From Bacteroidales bacterium (lineage in GTDB: Bacteria > Bacteroidota > Bacteroidia > Bacteroidales > VadinHA17), in the NCBI GenBank assembly GCA_016715075.1, contig JADKBK010000004.1:248001-312000 (forward strand): 64,000 nucleotides of DNA, in the 5' to 3' direction. The position numbers were made by a program, and so were the translations under genes. Numbering within the stretch: position 1 is the stretch's first letter; the number at the start of each line of letters is the position of its first letter. Shown here in pieces: positions 1 to 8,479 of the stretch. The notes below the pieces were generated by a model. The model did not search any database. It saw only the letters and a program-made list of their open reading frames with translations, and was not told the origin of the DNA.

Positions 1-576
1 AGATGCTTCACCGTAATCGGGTTCAGTAGCCCAGCAGTCTCCGTCAATCCATGCTCCGTCCACACCATAATCGCTTAATTCTTTGAGCTGGGGGATAAGA
101 TAAGTGTCAGGATAAGGGCTGAAAAATGAAGTTTTCTCAGTGCTCCGTTTACCGTCAGCATTTACTATTGCCCAATCGGGATGCTCTTTCACAACTTTAC
201 CGTCCCAAACACCTGAAAAGTGCATAAACAGTGCTACATTTTCCTTTGCAGTTATTTCACGGAACAGTTTCAGCGGATCTTTCTCAAATCCTTTTACATG
301 AAATCCTGCTTTGGTCGGATAACTCGAAATACCCGGATGCCCCTTGCAATCAATCTGAATAAAATCGGGACGAACCCTGAGAAGAAAAGTGTCGATCATC
401 TCGGGCGTAAGTGTTTTACCCGCATCAGTAATATCTTCACTGGCGTGTAAATCGAAATGCACTCCGAAGAAACAGTCAGCTCTTCTCAACTTTCCGGTTG
501 ATTTGTCACTCTGTGCAAAAGCAGATATACTGCTAAGTGCAAGAAGAAGAATGATAGTCAGATTGATTTTTTTCAT
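1..576 (-). CDS. Secreted glycoside-hydrolase-like protein, N-terminal part (cut by window edge)
   Basis: The 192 visible codons run open to the left window edge, so the C-terminus is outside. The start ATG at 576-574 is followed by a Sec signal peptide (MKKINLTIILLLALSSISAF, then AQ). The visible mature part has motifs such as FFGVHFDLHA, RPDFIQIDCKGHPG, LFMHFSGVWDGKVV and GVDGAWIDGDCW. These resemble the N-terminal half of TIM-barrel proteins of the GHL6 or fucosidase-like type, where an Asp in an 'xWxDGD' strand may be catalytic. It lies 11 bases after the stop of the RhaT-like porter on the same strand, so it is probably the last known gene of the same operon. Family assignment is by pattern only. 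The substrate is unknown. Confidence 0.6.
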   Translation of the reverse strand, partial: MKKINLTIILLLALSSISAFAQSDKSTGKLRRADCFFGVHFDLHASEDITDAGKTLTPEMIDTFLLRVRPDFIQIDCKGHPGISSYPTKAGFHVKGFEKDPLKLFREITAKENVALFMHFSGVWDGKVVKEHPDWAIVNADGKRSTEKTSFFSPYPDTYLIPQLKELSDYGVDGAWIDGDCWATEPDYGEAS

Positions 577-587
577 TTTGTTGAATT

Positions 588-1586
588 CTAAGTTCCTGCA
601 TAGACCAGCAAGCCCAGCCCTGCAAGATATGCCATAAACATAAGGAATATCAGGTTGTTTACTGATTTTGAGGCTCCTTTGAACTCTTTCCAGATAAAGA
701 CCCCCCAAAGTGCTGCGATAAGGGTTGCCCCCTGACCCAGCCCGTATGAAATGGCAAAACCTGCCTTCCCTGAAGCAATAATGCTCATGGCCATCCCTGT
801 GTTCCAGATGACTCCTCCCAGGACACCTGTCAGATGGACACCTAGGCTGCCTTTTGCATAATCGCTGAATGACAATGGAGCGCCATCAAAAGGCTTCTTC
901 ATTATGAAATAATTGAAAATGAAATTGCTTAAGACAACCCCAACTGCAAAAAAGAATATCGCAGAATAGGGGGTAAGCTTACCTGCTTCAGGCATTTCAA
1001 AGCTGCTAGCCATGGAACTGGCCACAAATCTGTAGAACAGTGACATCAATACACCTGCACCTGCTGAAAGGAGAATCCCTTTTCCGGAAACCTTTTTCAG
1101 TGAAGCACTATGTTTTTTGTATGCCACAGCATCAATTATTATAGCGGCCACAATTAATGCAACTCCCATGAAAAGCCATAGTGCATTACCTTGAGGAACG
1201 AAAACATAATTAACGATTACTCCAAGAGCAAGAGCAATCCCGACACCGACAGGGAATGCCACCGCCATACCCGCAATTGCCATGGCTGCAACAAGAAGTA
1301 TATTCGAGGCATTAAAGACTATCCCTCCAAGAATGGCATTTAGCATGTTGCCTGAATCTGCCTGTTTAATATCTTCGACAAATCCCCTTCCGGCTTCTCC
1401 GTTGCTTCCGAGGGTGAAGCCAAGTAAAATTGCAAAAAGCAAAATTCCCAGAACATAATCCCAGTAAAACAATTCAAAACGCCAGGCCTTTCCTGCCATT
1501 TTCTGAGTATTCCCCCATGAACCCCAGCAAAGCATTGTTACTATGCAGAGTATTATTGCGAGCGGATAACTTTGTGGTATAAACAT
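588..1586 (-). CDS. RhaT/GRP-like sugar porter (DMT superfamily), copy 1
   Basis: A 332-residue integral inner-membrane protein with about ten hydrophobic segments along its whole length and no cleavable signal. It begins MFIPQSYPLAIILCIVTMLCWGSWGNTQK; the CWGSWxNTQ signature and the later AGMAVAFPVG motif are shared with the second copy at 33445-34446. This family (L-rhamnose/proton symporter RhaT and glucose/ribose GRP relatives) imports sugars by proton symport. Database labels for Bacteroidota members are often 'DMT transporter permease'. It follows the ADP-ribosylglycohydrolase-like gene and precedes a secreted hydrolase, so it probably imports the monosaccharide released by that set. 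Which sugar cannot be read from the sequence. Confidence 0.8.
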   Translation of the reverse strand: MFIPQSYPLAIILCIVTMLCWGSWGNTQKMAGKAWRFELFYWDYVLGILLFAILLGFTLGSNGEAGRGFVEDIKQADSGNMLNAILGGIVFNASNILLVAAMAIAGMAVAFPVGVGIALALGVIVNYVFVPQGNALWLFMGVALIVAAIIIDAVAYKKHSASLKKVSGKGILLSAGAGVLMSLFYRFVASSMASSFEMPEAGKLTPYSAIFFFAVGVVLSNFIFNYFIMKKPFDGAPLSFSDYAKGSLGVHLTGVLGGVIWNTGMAMSIIASGKAGFAISYGLGQGATLIAALWGVFIWKEFKGASKSVNNLIFLMFMAYLAGLGLLVYAGT

Positions 1587-1593
1587 GAATTAT

Positions 1594-1680
1594 AAGATAA
1601 AAGATAAAAGATAAAAGATAAAAGATAAAAGATAAAAGATAAAAGATTCAAAGTTCAAGGTTCAATGTTCAAGGTTCAAT
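1594..1680. repeat. 7-bp tandem repeat followed by 14-bp direct repeat
   Basis: Seven perfect copies of AAAAGAT occupy 1599-1647, after a partial copy at 1594-1598. Immediately after, GTTCAAGGTTCAAT occurs twice head to tail at 1653-1666 and 1667-1680. The array sits just upstream (8 bases) of the RhaT-like porter start at 1586, in the untranslated leader or spacer. It has the form of a slippage-prone simple repeat. Confidence 0.9.
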
Positions 1681-1706
1681 GTGACTGAGTTATTTTTTCA
1701 CTTTAG

Positions 1707-1746
1707 CACCCCTCCCTGGAGGTCCCGGTAGCTATCGGGAGGGGTG
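1707..1746. repeat. Palindromic intergenic element (hairpin)
   Basis: CACCCCTCCC at 1707-1716 pairs with GGGAGGGGTG at 1737-1746. Nested inside is an alternative palindrome, TCCCGGTAGCTATCGGGA, at 1723-1740. It lies 20 bases beyond the stop of the ADP-ribosylglycohydrolase-like gene. It could end that transcript, but no clear U-run follows on the minus strand. The same core palindrome recurs at 56742-56759. Confidence 0.75.
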
Positions 1747-1766
1747 GGTTTTAAATTTATTAAATG

Positions 1767-3386
1767 TTACTTTTCAAAAGAGAACTTATAAGATTCATTT
1801 TTCTTTTTTTCCGTCTTAAAAATTATGGCAGATTCAATATAAACTCTTGTTCCTGCTGACTCCGGACGTTTTTCTCCACTGGCCACAATTCTGATAATAT
1901 GATCTCCCGGTTGAAGGTTGAGGACGTGCCAGATACTTGCAGTATGTTCCTGGTTTGCGAAGTCGTAATATGTGTCTATCGAGCGATGCAGTTTACCATC
2001 TACAAAAACATCAGCTTTACCACCGTCTTTGACCCAGTTTCCATTAATGGAGATACCAGTTCCATTGAAGCTTATTTCAAGTTCATCACCTGCGTTTTCA
2101 GCATACATCGACTGTTTGTAAGTTTTCTTTTCCGGCCATGATATCTTTTCGAATGCCTTCCAGTTTCCCTTGAATTTCCAGCCATTATTATCAAAAATCT
2201 CCATCCTTCTGTCAAAAACAACATCAGGAAATGATATTTCATTAGGAGGTGCAACAGGTTCCTGCAGTTTTATCTTTATACTGTTATCTGAAACTTCTCC
2301 GCCGTCCTTTGCAATCAGTTCACGGGCATATTTATCAGTTGCACTGACGGCAGTATTGAATGAGTAAGTAGTATTTATAAAAAGTGAATCTCCAATTGCT
2401 GTGACACCATCCTGCATGTATCCGGGCAGACCGCTGAATCCCTTGATAACTCCAAGAACCGCCAGTGCATTCGACGGGTTACAGTCTGAATCCTGTCCGC
2501 ACCTGGTTGTTATATCAAGAGTTTTCACAGGATCACCTTCACCATAAAGCAAACCCATAACGATATAAGCTCCATTCAGCTTTGCGTCAATATTGAAAGC
2601 TGTACCGGCGCCACAAATATCAACATCCCCCCACTTGTTTTCAAGCTCCTGCCATGAAGCCCTCCAGTCGGAAGGATACTGGGCATGAAGTCTGATCACA
2701 TCCCTCACGATTTTGTTATAATCGCTTTCAGCAGGAATCGATTTAAGTGCCTTTTCAATAATGGCCGGAATGTCAGAGGTAAAATATGCCTCGGAGTAAA
2801 GGGCTGCAACAAAGATACCCCCATACACACCATCTCCGTAATTCATAATCCGGCCTATTTTATCTGCTATTTCTGTAGCAGTCCGTGGCATTCCGGGACA
2901 CATAAATCCAATATAGTCTGCTTCTATCTGAAAGTCAATATCATCTGCATGCAGGTTGTATTCTGGGCTCCCTGAAAGCGGTGCAAAAATACTGTCATAA
3001 TAGTTTTTCCTTGCCTGCATATTGGCATGCCACAGCTGATAGCCCGCTTTTGCAAACATCTCCTGGTATTTCTTCGATGGGGCGTCCATTCCATATTTGT
3101 CCATCGACATCAGGAAAGTAAGCTGAACATAGATATCGTCCTGCCACATGCTTCCACTTATGTCGGAAGGCTTCCAGTTGATGGAATCATCATAGATTCT
3201 ACTCAGAGCACGGAATTCGGTAGGAGCACCGTAGGTAACGCCGATCATCTTGCCTGCCCAGCCACCTGCAATTTTGTCTTTCAGAACTTCCGGAGAAATA
3301 CTCCTGAACTCTTTTGAAGAATTGCTGCAGGAATATGTCAGGAAGATCATAATTGCAGCTGATGTTAAAATAGAAGCTTTTTTCAT
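1767..3386 (-). CDS. ADP-ribosylglycohydrolase-family lipoprotein with C-terminal binding domain
   Basis: I chose the ATG at 3386 rather than the upstream ATG at 3413 because it directly starts a lipoprotein signal (MKKASILTSAAIMIFLTYSC, lipobox Cys at residue 20). The central domain carries hallmarks of the ADP-ribosylglycohydrolase/DraG fold (PF03747): GGWAGKMIGVTYGAPTEF, an HADDIDFQIEADY metal segment, GDGVYGGIFVAALY and the C-terminal CGQDSDCNPSNA metal motif. After about residue 400 a beta-rich segment (SFNGTGISINGNW, DVFVDGKLHRSIDT, HVLNLQPGDHIIRIV) looks like a carbohydrate-binding-type sandwich. Exported members are common in glycan loci of Bacteroidota, where a role in cleaving a ribosyl or other N/O-glycosidic bond is possible. 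The actual substrate is unknown. About 539 residues from this start. Confidence 0.8.
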   Translation of the reverse strand: MKKASILTSAAIMIFLTYSCSNSSKEFRSISPEVLKDKIAGGWAGKMIGVTYGAPTEFRALSRIYDDSINWKPSDISGSMWQDDIYVQLTFLMSMDKYGMDAPSKKYQEMFAKAGYQLWHANMQARKNYYDSIFAPLSGSPEYNLHADDIDFQIEADYIGFMCPGMPRTATEIADKIGRIMNYGDGVYGGIFVAALYSEAYFTSDIPAIIEKALKSIPAESDYNKIVRDVIRLHAQYPSDWRASWQELENKWGDVDICGAGTAFNIDAKLNGAYIVMGLLYGEGDPVKTLDITTRCGQDSDCNPSNALAVLGVIKGFSGLPGYMQDGVTAIGDSLFINTTYSFNTAVSATDKYARELIAKDGGEVSDNSIKIKLQEPVAPPNEISFPDVVFDRRMEIFDNNGWKFKGNWKAFEKISWPEKKTYKQSMYAENAGDELEISFNGTGISINGNWVKDGGKADVFVDGKLHRSIDTYYDFANQEHTASIWHVLNLQPGDHIIRIVASGEKRPESAGTRVYIESAIIFKTEKKKNESYKFSFEK

Positions 3387-3440
3387 ACTAGTAATATTAT
3401 TTCCAAATATCAATTCATAAATCTCTCAGAATTAAGTCTT

Positions 3441-4697
3441 TTAACGAACCTTAACATGTGGTTTGTCTCCATATACAATATCAACATTATCGCCATCTCT
3501 TAAAATTGAGATGCGTGCAGCTTCAACAACAAGCTCATTTATATAGCTGTTTGCAGGAGTTGCAATAATTCCTTTCTTGTCAGTTTCGGTTATCATCTCC
3601 CTTCTCTTCTTAAGAGAATCAGCATCTGACATATTTAGTACGACCGTTTCTATCTGGCATGCCATTGTAACTGATGCAGCCACCGAGTCAAAACCGTATC
3701 CGACAGGTTTATAGCCGGCTCCCTCCCAGGGAACAAGCTTATAAAAATCGGGACTTACATAATTAAAGTGAGATCCTCCGCACCCGATCCCTTCCAGATA
3801 GGAGTGTTCCACTCCGCGGAACTGATCATTATGTTTGATCATTCCTGTTTTACCATCTCCCTCGAAAAACATCAGAAGGCTCTGATCATTACTGCCGGCG
3901 GCCTGATCAGGATAACCCAACCCATCAATTACAGAAAGGATCGAACCATTTTCGAAACGCACTCTTCCCTGTGCCCACATGTATCCCTCATTGCCGTTCG
4001 GAAATCTACCCTTGATGCCTGAAACAGATACAGATACAGGCTTCAGACCGGTAATGAACCAGACAAGGTCAACATAATGGCATCCAATATACACAAAAGG
4101 ATCAGTTTTGTCGCAGGTAAACCAGTTCTGAAAATTTGATGATCTGTAATAATATGGCTCGATAAGTTTAGCTTCACCCATCACAAAATCACCGAACTGT
4201 TTCAGTTCACAGCTCCTCTTTGCCATAAGTGATCTGCGGTCAAAGCGCTTGTGGTATTCTACTCCTACAAAAAGTCCCTTCTCAAATGCAATTTTCTCTA
4301 TTTCAGCAGCCTGTTCATATTTCAATACCAGCGGCTTTACACAGAGAATATGCTGATCCCTCCTTAGCGCTTCCATAACCACAGGATAATGGAGCTGGTC
4401 AGGCATTGCAACAATAACCAGTTGCCTTGGTTTCATTCCGGCAATTACCTCCCTGTACAGATCCGGGAACTTATTATTCTCAGGTTCTGTTACCGGAGGA
4501 AAGGCTTCAAAATCCTGACCAGGAAAAGCTTCCAGGATTTCTTTACTGTTTTTCAGTGATCTGAGAGGGGCGGAATCAAGGGCACAGACTTTTATGCTGT
4601 TTATGAAACCGGTTCTCTGTAAGTGGTAGACTGAAGGTAATAGCAGATCATAGGTGATCATGCCTCCCCCGATAATTGCTACATCAAAATTACCCAT
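3441..4697 (-). CDS. Gfo/Idh/MocA-family oxidoreductase
   Basis: A 418-residue cytoplasmic protein with an N-terminal Rossmann domain (AIIGGGMITYDLLLPS) and the family sequence around the catalytic lysine in the altered form CVKPLVLKYEQA (usually EKP). This is followed by GVEYHKRFDRR and the alpha/beta domain that normally binds the sugar. Family members oxidise or epimerise sugars, inositols and sugar acids with NAD(P). It is slightly longer than the usual 330-400 residues. The gene ends 27 bases before the ARH-like ATG at 3413 and starts 30 bases after the aminotransferase, which supports one transcript. No specific substrate can be assigned. Confidence 0.85.
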   Translation of the reverse strand: MGNFDVAIIGGGMITYDLLLPSVYHLQRTGFINSIKVCALDSAPLRSLKNSKEILEAFPGQDFEAFPPVTEPENNKFPDLYREVIAGMKPRQLVIVAMPDQLHYPVVMEALRRDQHILCVKPLVLKYEQAAEIEKIAFEKGLFVGVEYHKRFDRRSLMAKRSCELKQFGDFVMGEAKLIEPYYYRSSNFQNWFTCDKTDPFVYIGCHYVDLVWFITGLKPVSVSVSGIKGRFPNGNEGYMWAQGRVRFENGSILSVIDGLGYPDQAAGSNDQSLLMFFEGDGKTGMIKHNDQFRGVEHSYLEGIGCGGSHFNYVSPDFYKLVPWEGAGYKPVGYGFDSVAASVTMACQIETVVLNMSDADSLKKRREMITETDKKGIIATPANSYINELVVEAARISILRDGDNVDIVYGDKPHVKVR

Positions 4698-4727
4698 TAA
4701 TCGTAATTTTAATTTTAATTTTAATTA

Positions 4728-6096
4728 TTAGCCCAATATTTCATCACAGGCTTCCCCGAAAACGCCTATTGCCTCCCTGAGCGCTTCCTCCGAGATCATT
4801 AGGGGTGGTGCTATCTTAAGACATTCCCCGGCAATTCCTACAGGAGCAAACATAAGAAGGCCTTTGTGAAAACATTTTTCATTTATTTTGAGGGCCATCT
4901 CCGAATCAGGAACTTTAGTGCCCTTTTTTACGACCTGGATTCCAGCTACCAGTCCTTTTCCATGGATACATCCCAACACCTCGGGATATTTATTCCTTAT
5001 CCTCGTTAGTTCAGGTATTAATATTTCACCCAGGGAGGCAGCTTTTTCAACCAGTTTTTCCCGGCGGATTATCCTGAGGCTTTCCACTGCCGCAACTACA
5101 GGAAGAGGGCTTGCTGAATGTGTCGAGGTCATCGATCCGGGTGCATACAGGCTCATGATGTCTTTCCTTCCGATAACGGCAGATATAGGCAGGGAGGATG
5201 AGATCCCCTTGCCACAGGCAATAAGGTCTGGCTTGATACCATAATGTTCGTAACAGAACATCTTGCCTGTTCTGCCGAACCCCGACTGAACTTCATCATA
5301 AATTGTAATAATGTCATTTTCCAGGCAGAATGCCTCAAGTTTTTTTGCATATTCAACAGGTAAAAAATCTGGTCCCACACCCTGGTAGGATTCTGTCATG
5401 ACGCCGGCTATCTCCTCTGGCTTAATCCCTTTCTCTGCAAGGGTTGTCAGGAAGAGATCAAATGATGTATTTTCATTCTTGTAACCATCGGGGAAAAGGT
5501 ACCTGGATGAAGGTCTTGCCCTCGTCAACGATCCAAGTTTTCAGCTTTGGATTGCCGCCTGCCAGCTGGGCGCCAAGAGTCCGGCCGTGAAAGGCATTAT
5601 TGAATGAGACGAAATATTTTTTCTGGGGGCCATGTTTCTCGAACGCCCAGGTCTTTGCCAGCTTAATGCAGTTTTCTGTTGCTTCACTTCCGGTACTTAG
5701 AAGGAATACCAGGTAATTTGCAGGATCCGGAGATATAGCCTGCAGCATCTTAGTCAGTTCAGCTCGTTTTTCATGAATAAAGACGTATGTTGCAAGAAGC
5801 TTCCTGTCAAGTATCTCCTTCAGGGCTTTTATAATCTCTTTTCGTCCATGGCCGGCATTTGTGATCAAGACACCTGAAGACCAGTCAATCCACTTGTTTC
5901 CCCATTTGTCATAAACCTGGAATCCTTCAGCTTTATCCCATACGATTGGCGGCTGACCCATCATCGAAACAGGTTCTGATTCGGAAAGGGTCTTAAAAAC
6001 CTTCAGGGATTCAGGTACAGGCAGTTTTGTTTTTATCTTCCTGAATTTTGTAGCTACATGCGGGACAACAACAGGTGTCAGATTATATTTTGCCAT
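4728..6096 (-). CDS. Class III (PLP) aminotransferase, frameshifted
   Basis: Two overlapping minus-strand frames (6096-5473 and 5528-4728) together give one class III aminotransferase. The first part has the GSEATENCIKLAK cofactor loop and NNAFHGRTLG. The second has IYDEVQSGFGRTG and the PLP-lysine segment LIACGKGISSSLPISAVIG. The join is at the G4 run at 5490-5493 (C4 on the coding strand). With C3 the protein reads ...VPFPDGYKNENT... and is 455 residues, the normal family length. So there is one extra base, most likely a sequence error. Members transaminate omega-amino acids or amino sugars; 4-aminobutyrate-like or aminated sugar substrates are possible. It sits in the same run as the oxidoreductase at 3441. 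Confidence 0.85.
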
Positions 6097-6283
6097 AATT
6101 TCTGTTTTATCATAAATGTTACGTAATAATAATAAATAAAAACCTCTTATAAAAAGATGGTCCTCTAAAACAATATCAATTTAACCGCAAAGAGAGGAAA
6201 AATATTCGAAATGTATTTAATGTCAGTAAGTTAATCAGGGATAATTTATGATATATTCCTGCGCTCCGTGTTTAAAATGAACC

Positions 6284-7288
6284 TCAGTTTGTTTTTCTGA
6301 CAGGCTGGTGCATCATGCGGTCCTCAATAAAGGTACTCATCTGATTCACGGGCATTTTCTGTATGACATATACCTGATTTCCTGAAGGATCATCTTCCCA
6401 GGTATTACTTCCATTGGTATTTACAATAATTTTCCCCCTGACAGTGTCGAAAAAGCCTTCAGTACCATATACACCGATCAATACTGCTGTTTCATCCCAG
6501 CTCATCCTTCCGTTTTTGTCCTCTTCCGACATCGGTATACTTATTCTGAAAACATCTTTTACAGGGCTGTTTACAACATCCGATTTCATAACCCTTAATC
6601 CTGTCCGTATTTCCCAGCCTATTTCAAATCCTGTAAATATTATCTCTCCCGGCCAGTTATTATAAACATACTGAGATGCCACCGAATCCATGAATACGTT
6701 AAACTCTCTTCCCTGCGGGAACTTGCCAGCCATTGAAACAAGATTCCTGACCTTTTTTTCAATCAGGTCTTTACCCCCAAGTGGGGAATTCTCATCGGGT
6801 TGTGATTTCAGCAGGTTGCTCAGATTTGTCAGGAACCCGACTGTTACAATAGTGACACTTTTGTCTGGTTGGGAATTTAGTATTTTCCGATATACTTTTA
6901 CGGCATCAGGTGCGTCGGAGGTGGAGATTGTGGAATGGGGATAATCTTCAACTATTGAATCAGCCCAGTGCTGATTTGAGCCAATATTCACGCCTTCTGT
7001 TTTAGGTGAACCGACTGGCAATTCAGACCTGCCGAAATAGGTATTAATTACCTCAATAGATGGTACCACAAGTTCATGCTTGTTTGAGGAAAGTGTCGCG
7101 AGTATCTCGGCTTTTCCACTGTCGGCCATAGCATGAAGGAAGGCAAGAGCGCCTACGTCATCATAATCGGGGCCAAGATCGGAGTCGAATATGATCTTTA
7201 CAGGTTTGGTTGCTGACTCTTTTGAGTGATTGGAACAGCTTACGGAAATGATAAACGTTGAAATCAATAAAGCAAATAATAGTCTCAT
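6284..7288 (-). CDS. Inosine-uridine-preferring nucleoside hydrolase family lipoprotein
   Basis: A 334-residue protein with a lipoprotein signal (MRLLFALLISTFIISVSC, Cys 18), so probably anchored in the periplasm. The N-terminal calcium site DSDLGPDYDD (residues 35-44) is the IUNH signature (PF01156), followed by GFLTNLSNLL and a MAGKFPQGREFNVFMDSVA region corresponding to the usual metal/substrate loop. Enzymes of this family hydrolyse the N-glycosidic bond of ribonucleosides to ribose and base. Ribokinase is the next gene upstream on the same strand, consistent with ribose salvage. Exported versions may instead act on other ribosides; that is inference. Confidence 0.85.
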   Translation of the reverse strand: MRLLFALLISTFIISVSCSNHSKESATKPVKIIFDSDLGPDYDDVGALAFLHAMADSGKAEILATLSSNKHELVVPSIEVINTYFGRSELPVGSPKTEGVNIGSNQHWADSIVEDYPHSTISTSDAPDAVKVYRKILNSQPDKSVTIVTVGFLTNLSNLLKSQPDENSPLGGKDLIEKKVRNLVSMAGKFPQGREFNVFMDSVASQYVYNNWPGEIIFTGFEIGWEIRTGLRVMKSDVVNSPVKDVFRISIPMSEEDKNGRMSWDETAVLIGVYGTEGFFDTVRGKIIVNTNGSNTWEDDPSGNQVYVIQKMPVNQMSTFIEDRMMHQPVRKTN

Positions 7289-7321
7289 AATTTAATTATA
7301 ATTAATATTAATCTTTTGTGT

Positions 7322-7362
7322 CACAGAGGTACACAGAGGTACTCACAGAGTTGCACAGAGGA
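7322..7362. repeat. CACAGAG-type direct repeats
   Basis: The spacer between the nucleoside hydrolase and ribokinase repeats CACAGAGGTA twice, then continues with CTCACAGAG and GCACAGAGG. Similar CACAGAG/CTCTGTG runs recur in other spacers of this window (12366, 25392, 56724, 58148), suggesting a dispersed intergenic family. Confidence 0.6.
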
Positions 7363-7432
7363 ATTTCGATTATTCTGCTTCTTTGTGGAAGTCTTTAACT
7401 TTGTCACTTTTTCTCCCATTCTCCCAATGCAA

Positions 7433-8327
7433 TTATAAAATCTCTCTGTAGGGCGCAGAAGCCTGGGCTCCCATTCGTGTTACTGAGATCCCGGCAGCTT
7501 TTTTGCAAAAACTACTGCTTCATCACTGTTTTTGCCTTCCGACAGCGCAACTGCAAGAGCACCACAAAAAATATCACCTGCAGCGGTTGTATCGATAGCC
7601 TTGACTGGTACCACCGATATCATTCTTGAATTGCTCGGGGTGAAGAGAAAGGCTCCGGTTCCTCCCATTGTGATAACTACATTTTTTACTCCCTTTGCGT
7701 ATAATTTCCTTGCTGCCTTCTCTGCAGAATCAGAATCTGTAACTTTAATACCGGTAAGGATCTCAGCCTCTGTTTCATTTGGTATGATCATATACAGGCA
7801 GCTCAGCAGGTCGTTTGATAACTGCCTGGCAGGAGCCGGGTTTAAAATAACCCTGTTCCCGTTGCCTGCTGCTTTCTGTGCAACATATTCCACCGTCCCT
7901 ACTGGTATTTCGAGCTGCATCAGGAAAATGTCGTCACCCATGGTTTTAAATACATCCTCATGAATATCATAAGCAGACAATGTCCCATTAGACCCTGAGG
8001 CAACCACTATGCTGTTTTCCCCGTCTTCGTCAACATTGATTAATGCAACGCCGGAAGGATTGTTTTCATCACTGACAAGAAACCTTGTGTCAATATGTTC
8101 CTTATCAAAAAGATGTTTTGCCTCTGATCCAAACACATCATTCCCGGTTTTGCGATGAAAGTTACCTTTCCCTCTAACCTGGCTGCAGCTACTGCCTGGT
8201 TGGCTCCTTTGCCTCCCGGATTCATGAGGAATACACCTCCAATTATAGTTTCTCCCGGGGCAGGCAGTTTTTTTGATTTTATTACCATATCGGTGTTTGA
8301 ACTCCCGATAACAATTATTCTTCCCAT
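7433..8327 (-). CDS. rbsK: Ribokinase, two single-base breaks
   Basis: PfkB-family ribokinase. The N-terminal part (8327-8040) has GSSNTDMVIKSKKLPAPGET and NPGGKGANQAVAAARL, the ribose-binding GGKGAN segment. The central and C-terminal part (8136 down) has ILNPAPARQL and the anion-hole/base motif IDTTAAGDIFCGAL. Two breaks exist. At T4 8148-8151 (A4 coding), one more A restores FIAKTGNDVFGSEAK. At T6 7499-7504 (A6 coding), one more A restores KKAAGISVTRMGAQ and a normal C-terminus ending at 7433. The repaired protein is 298 residues, the family length. Without repair the reading frame stops at 7480. Role: ATP-dependent phosphorylation of ribose, matching the neighbouring nucleoside hydrolase. 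Confidence 0.88.
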
Positions 8328-8371
8328 CAGTTTATTTAAGTGTCAAGTTGAATATAATAATTATAAAATTT

Positions 8372-8465
8372 AAGTTGGCAGTTGGCAAAAAGCAGTTGGG
8401 AAAATGGCAGTTGGCAATATATTTAGCAAAATAATTGCCAACTGAATCTTGCTAACTGCCAACTT
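8372..8465. repeat. Nested inverted repeat downstream of GH29
   Basis: AAGTTGGCAGTT at 8372-8383 pairs perfectly with AACTGCCAACTT at 8454-8465. Inside, AGTTGGCAAT (8409-8418) pairs with ATTGCCAACT (8434-8443). A direct repeat of AGTTGGCA/CAGTTGG units runs through the left arm. It lies between the end of the GH29 gene (8480) and the start of ribokinase (8327), so it may form a strong hairpin after GH29. Confidence 0.85.
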
Positions 8466-8479
8466 TTCATTCATTGGTT

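Noticed and set aside
5473..5528. Programmed ribosomal frameshifting in the aminotransferase and the other broken genes
   Set aside because: No slippery heptamer with a downstream stimulatory structure stands out, and both +1 and -1 type breaks occur in ordinary metabolic genes at plain homopolymers.
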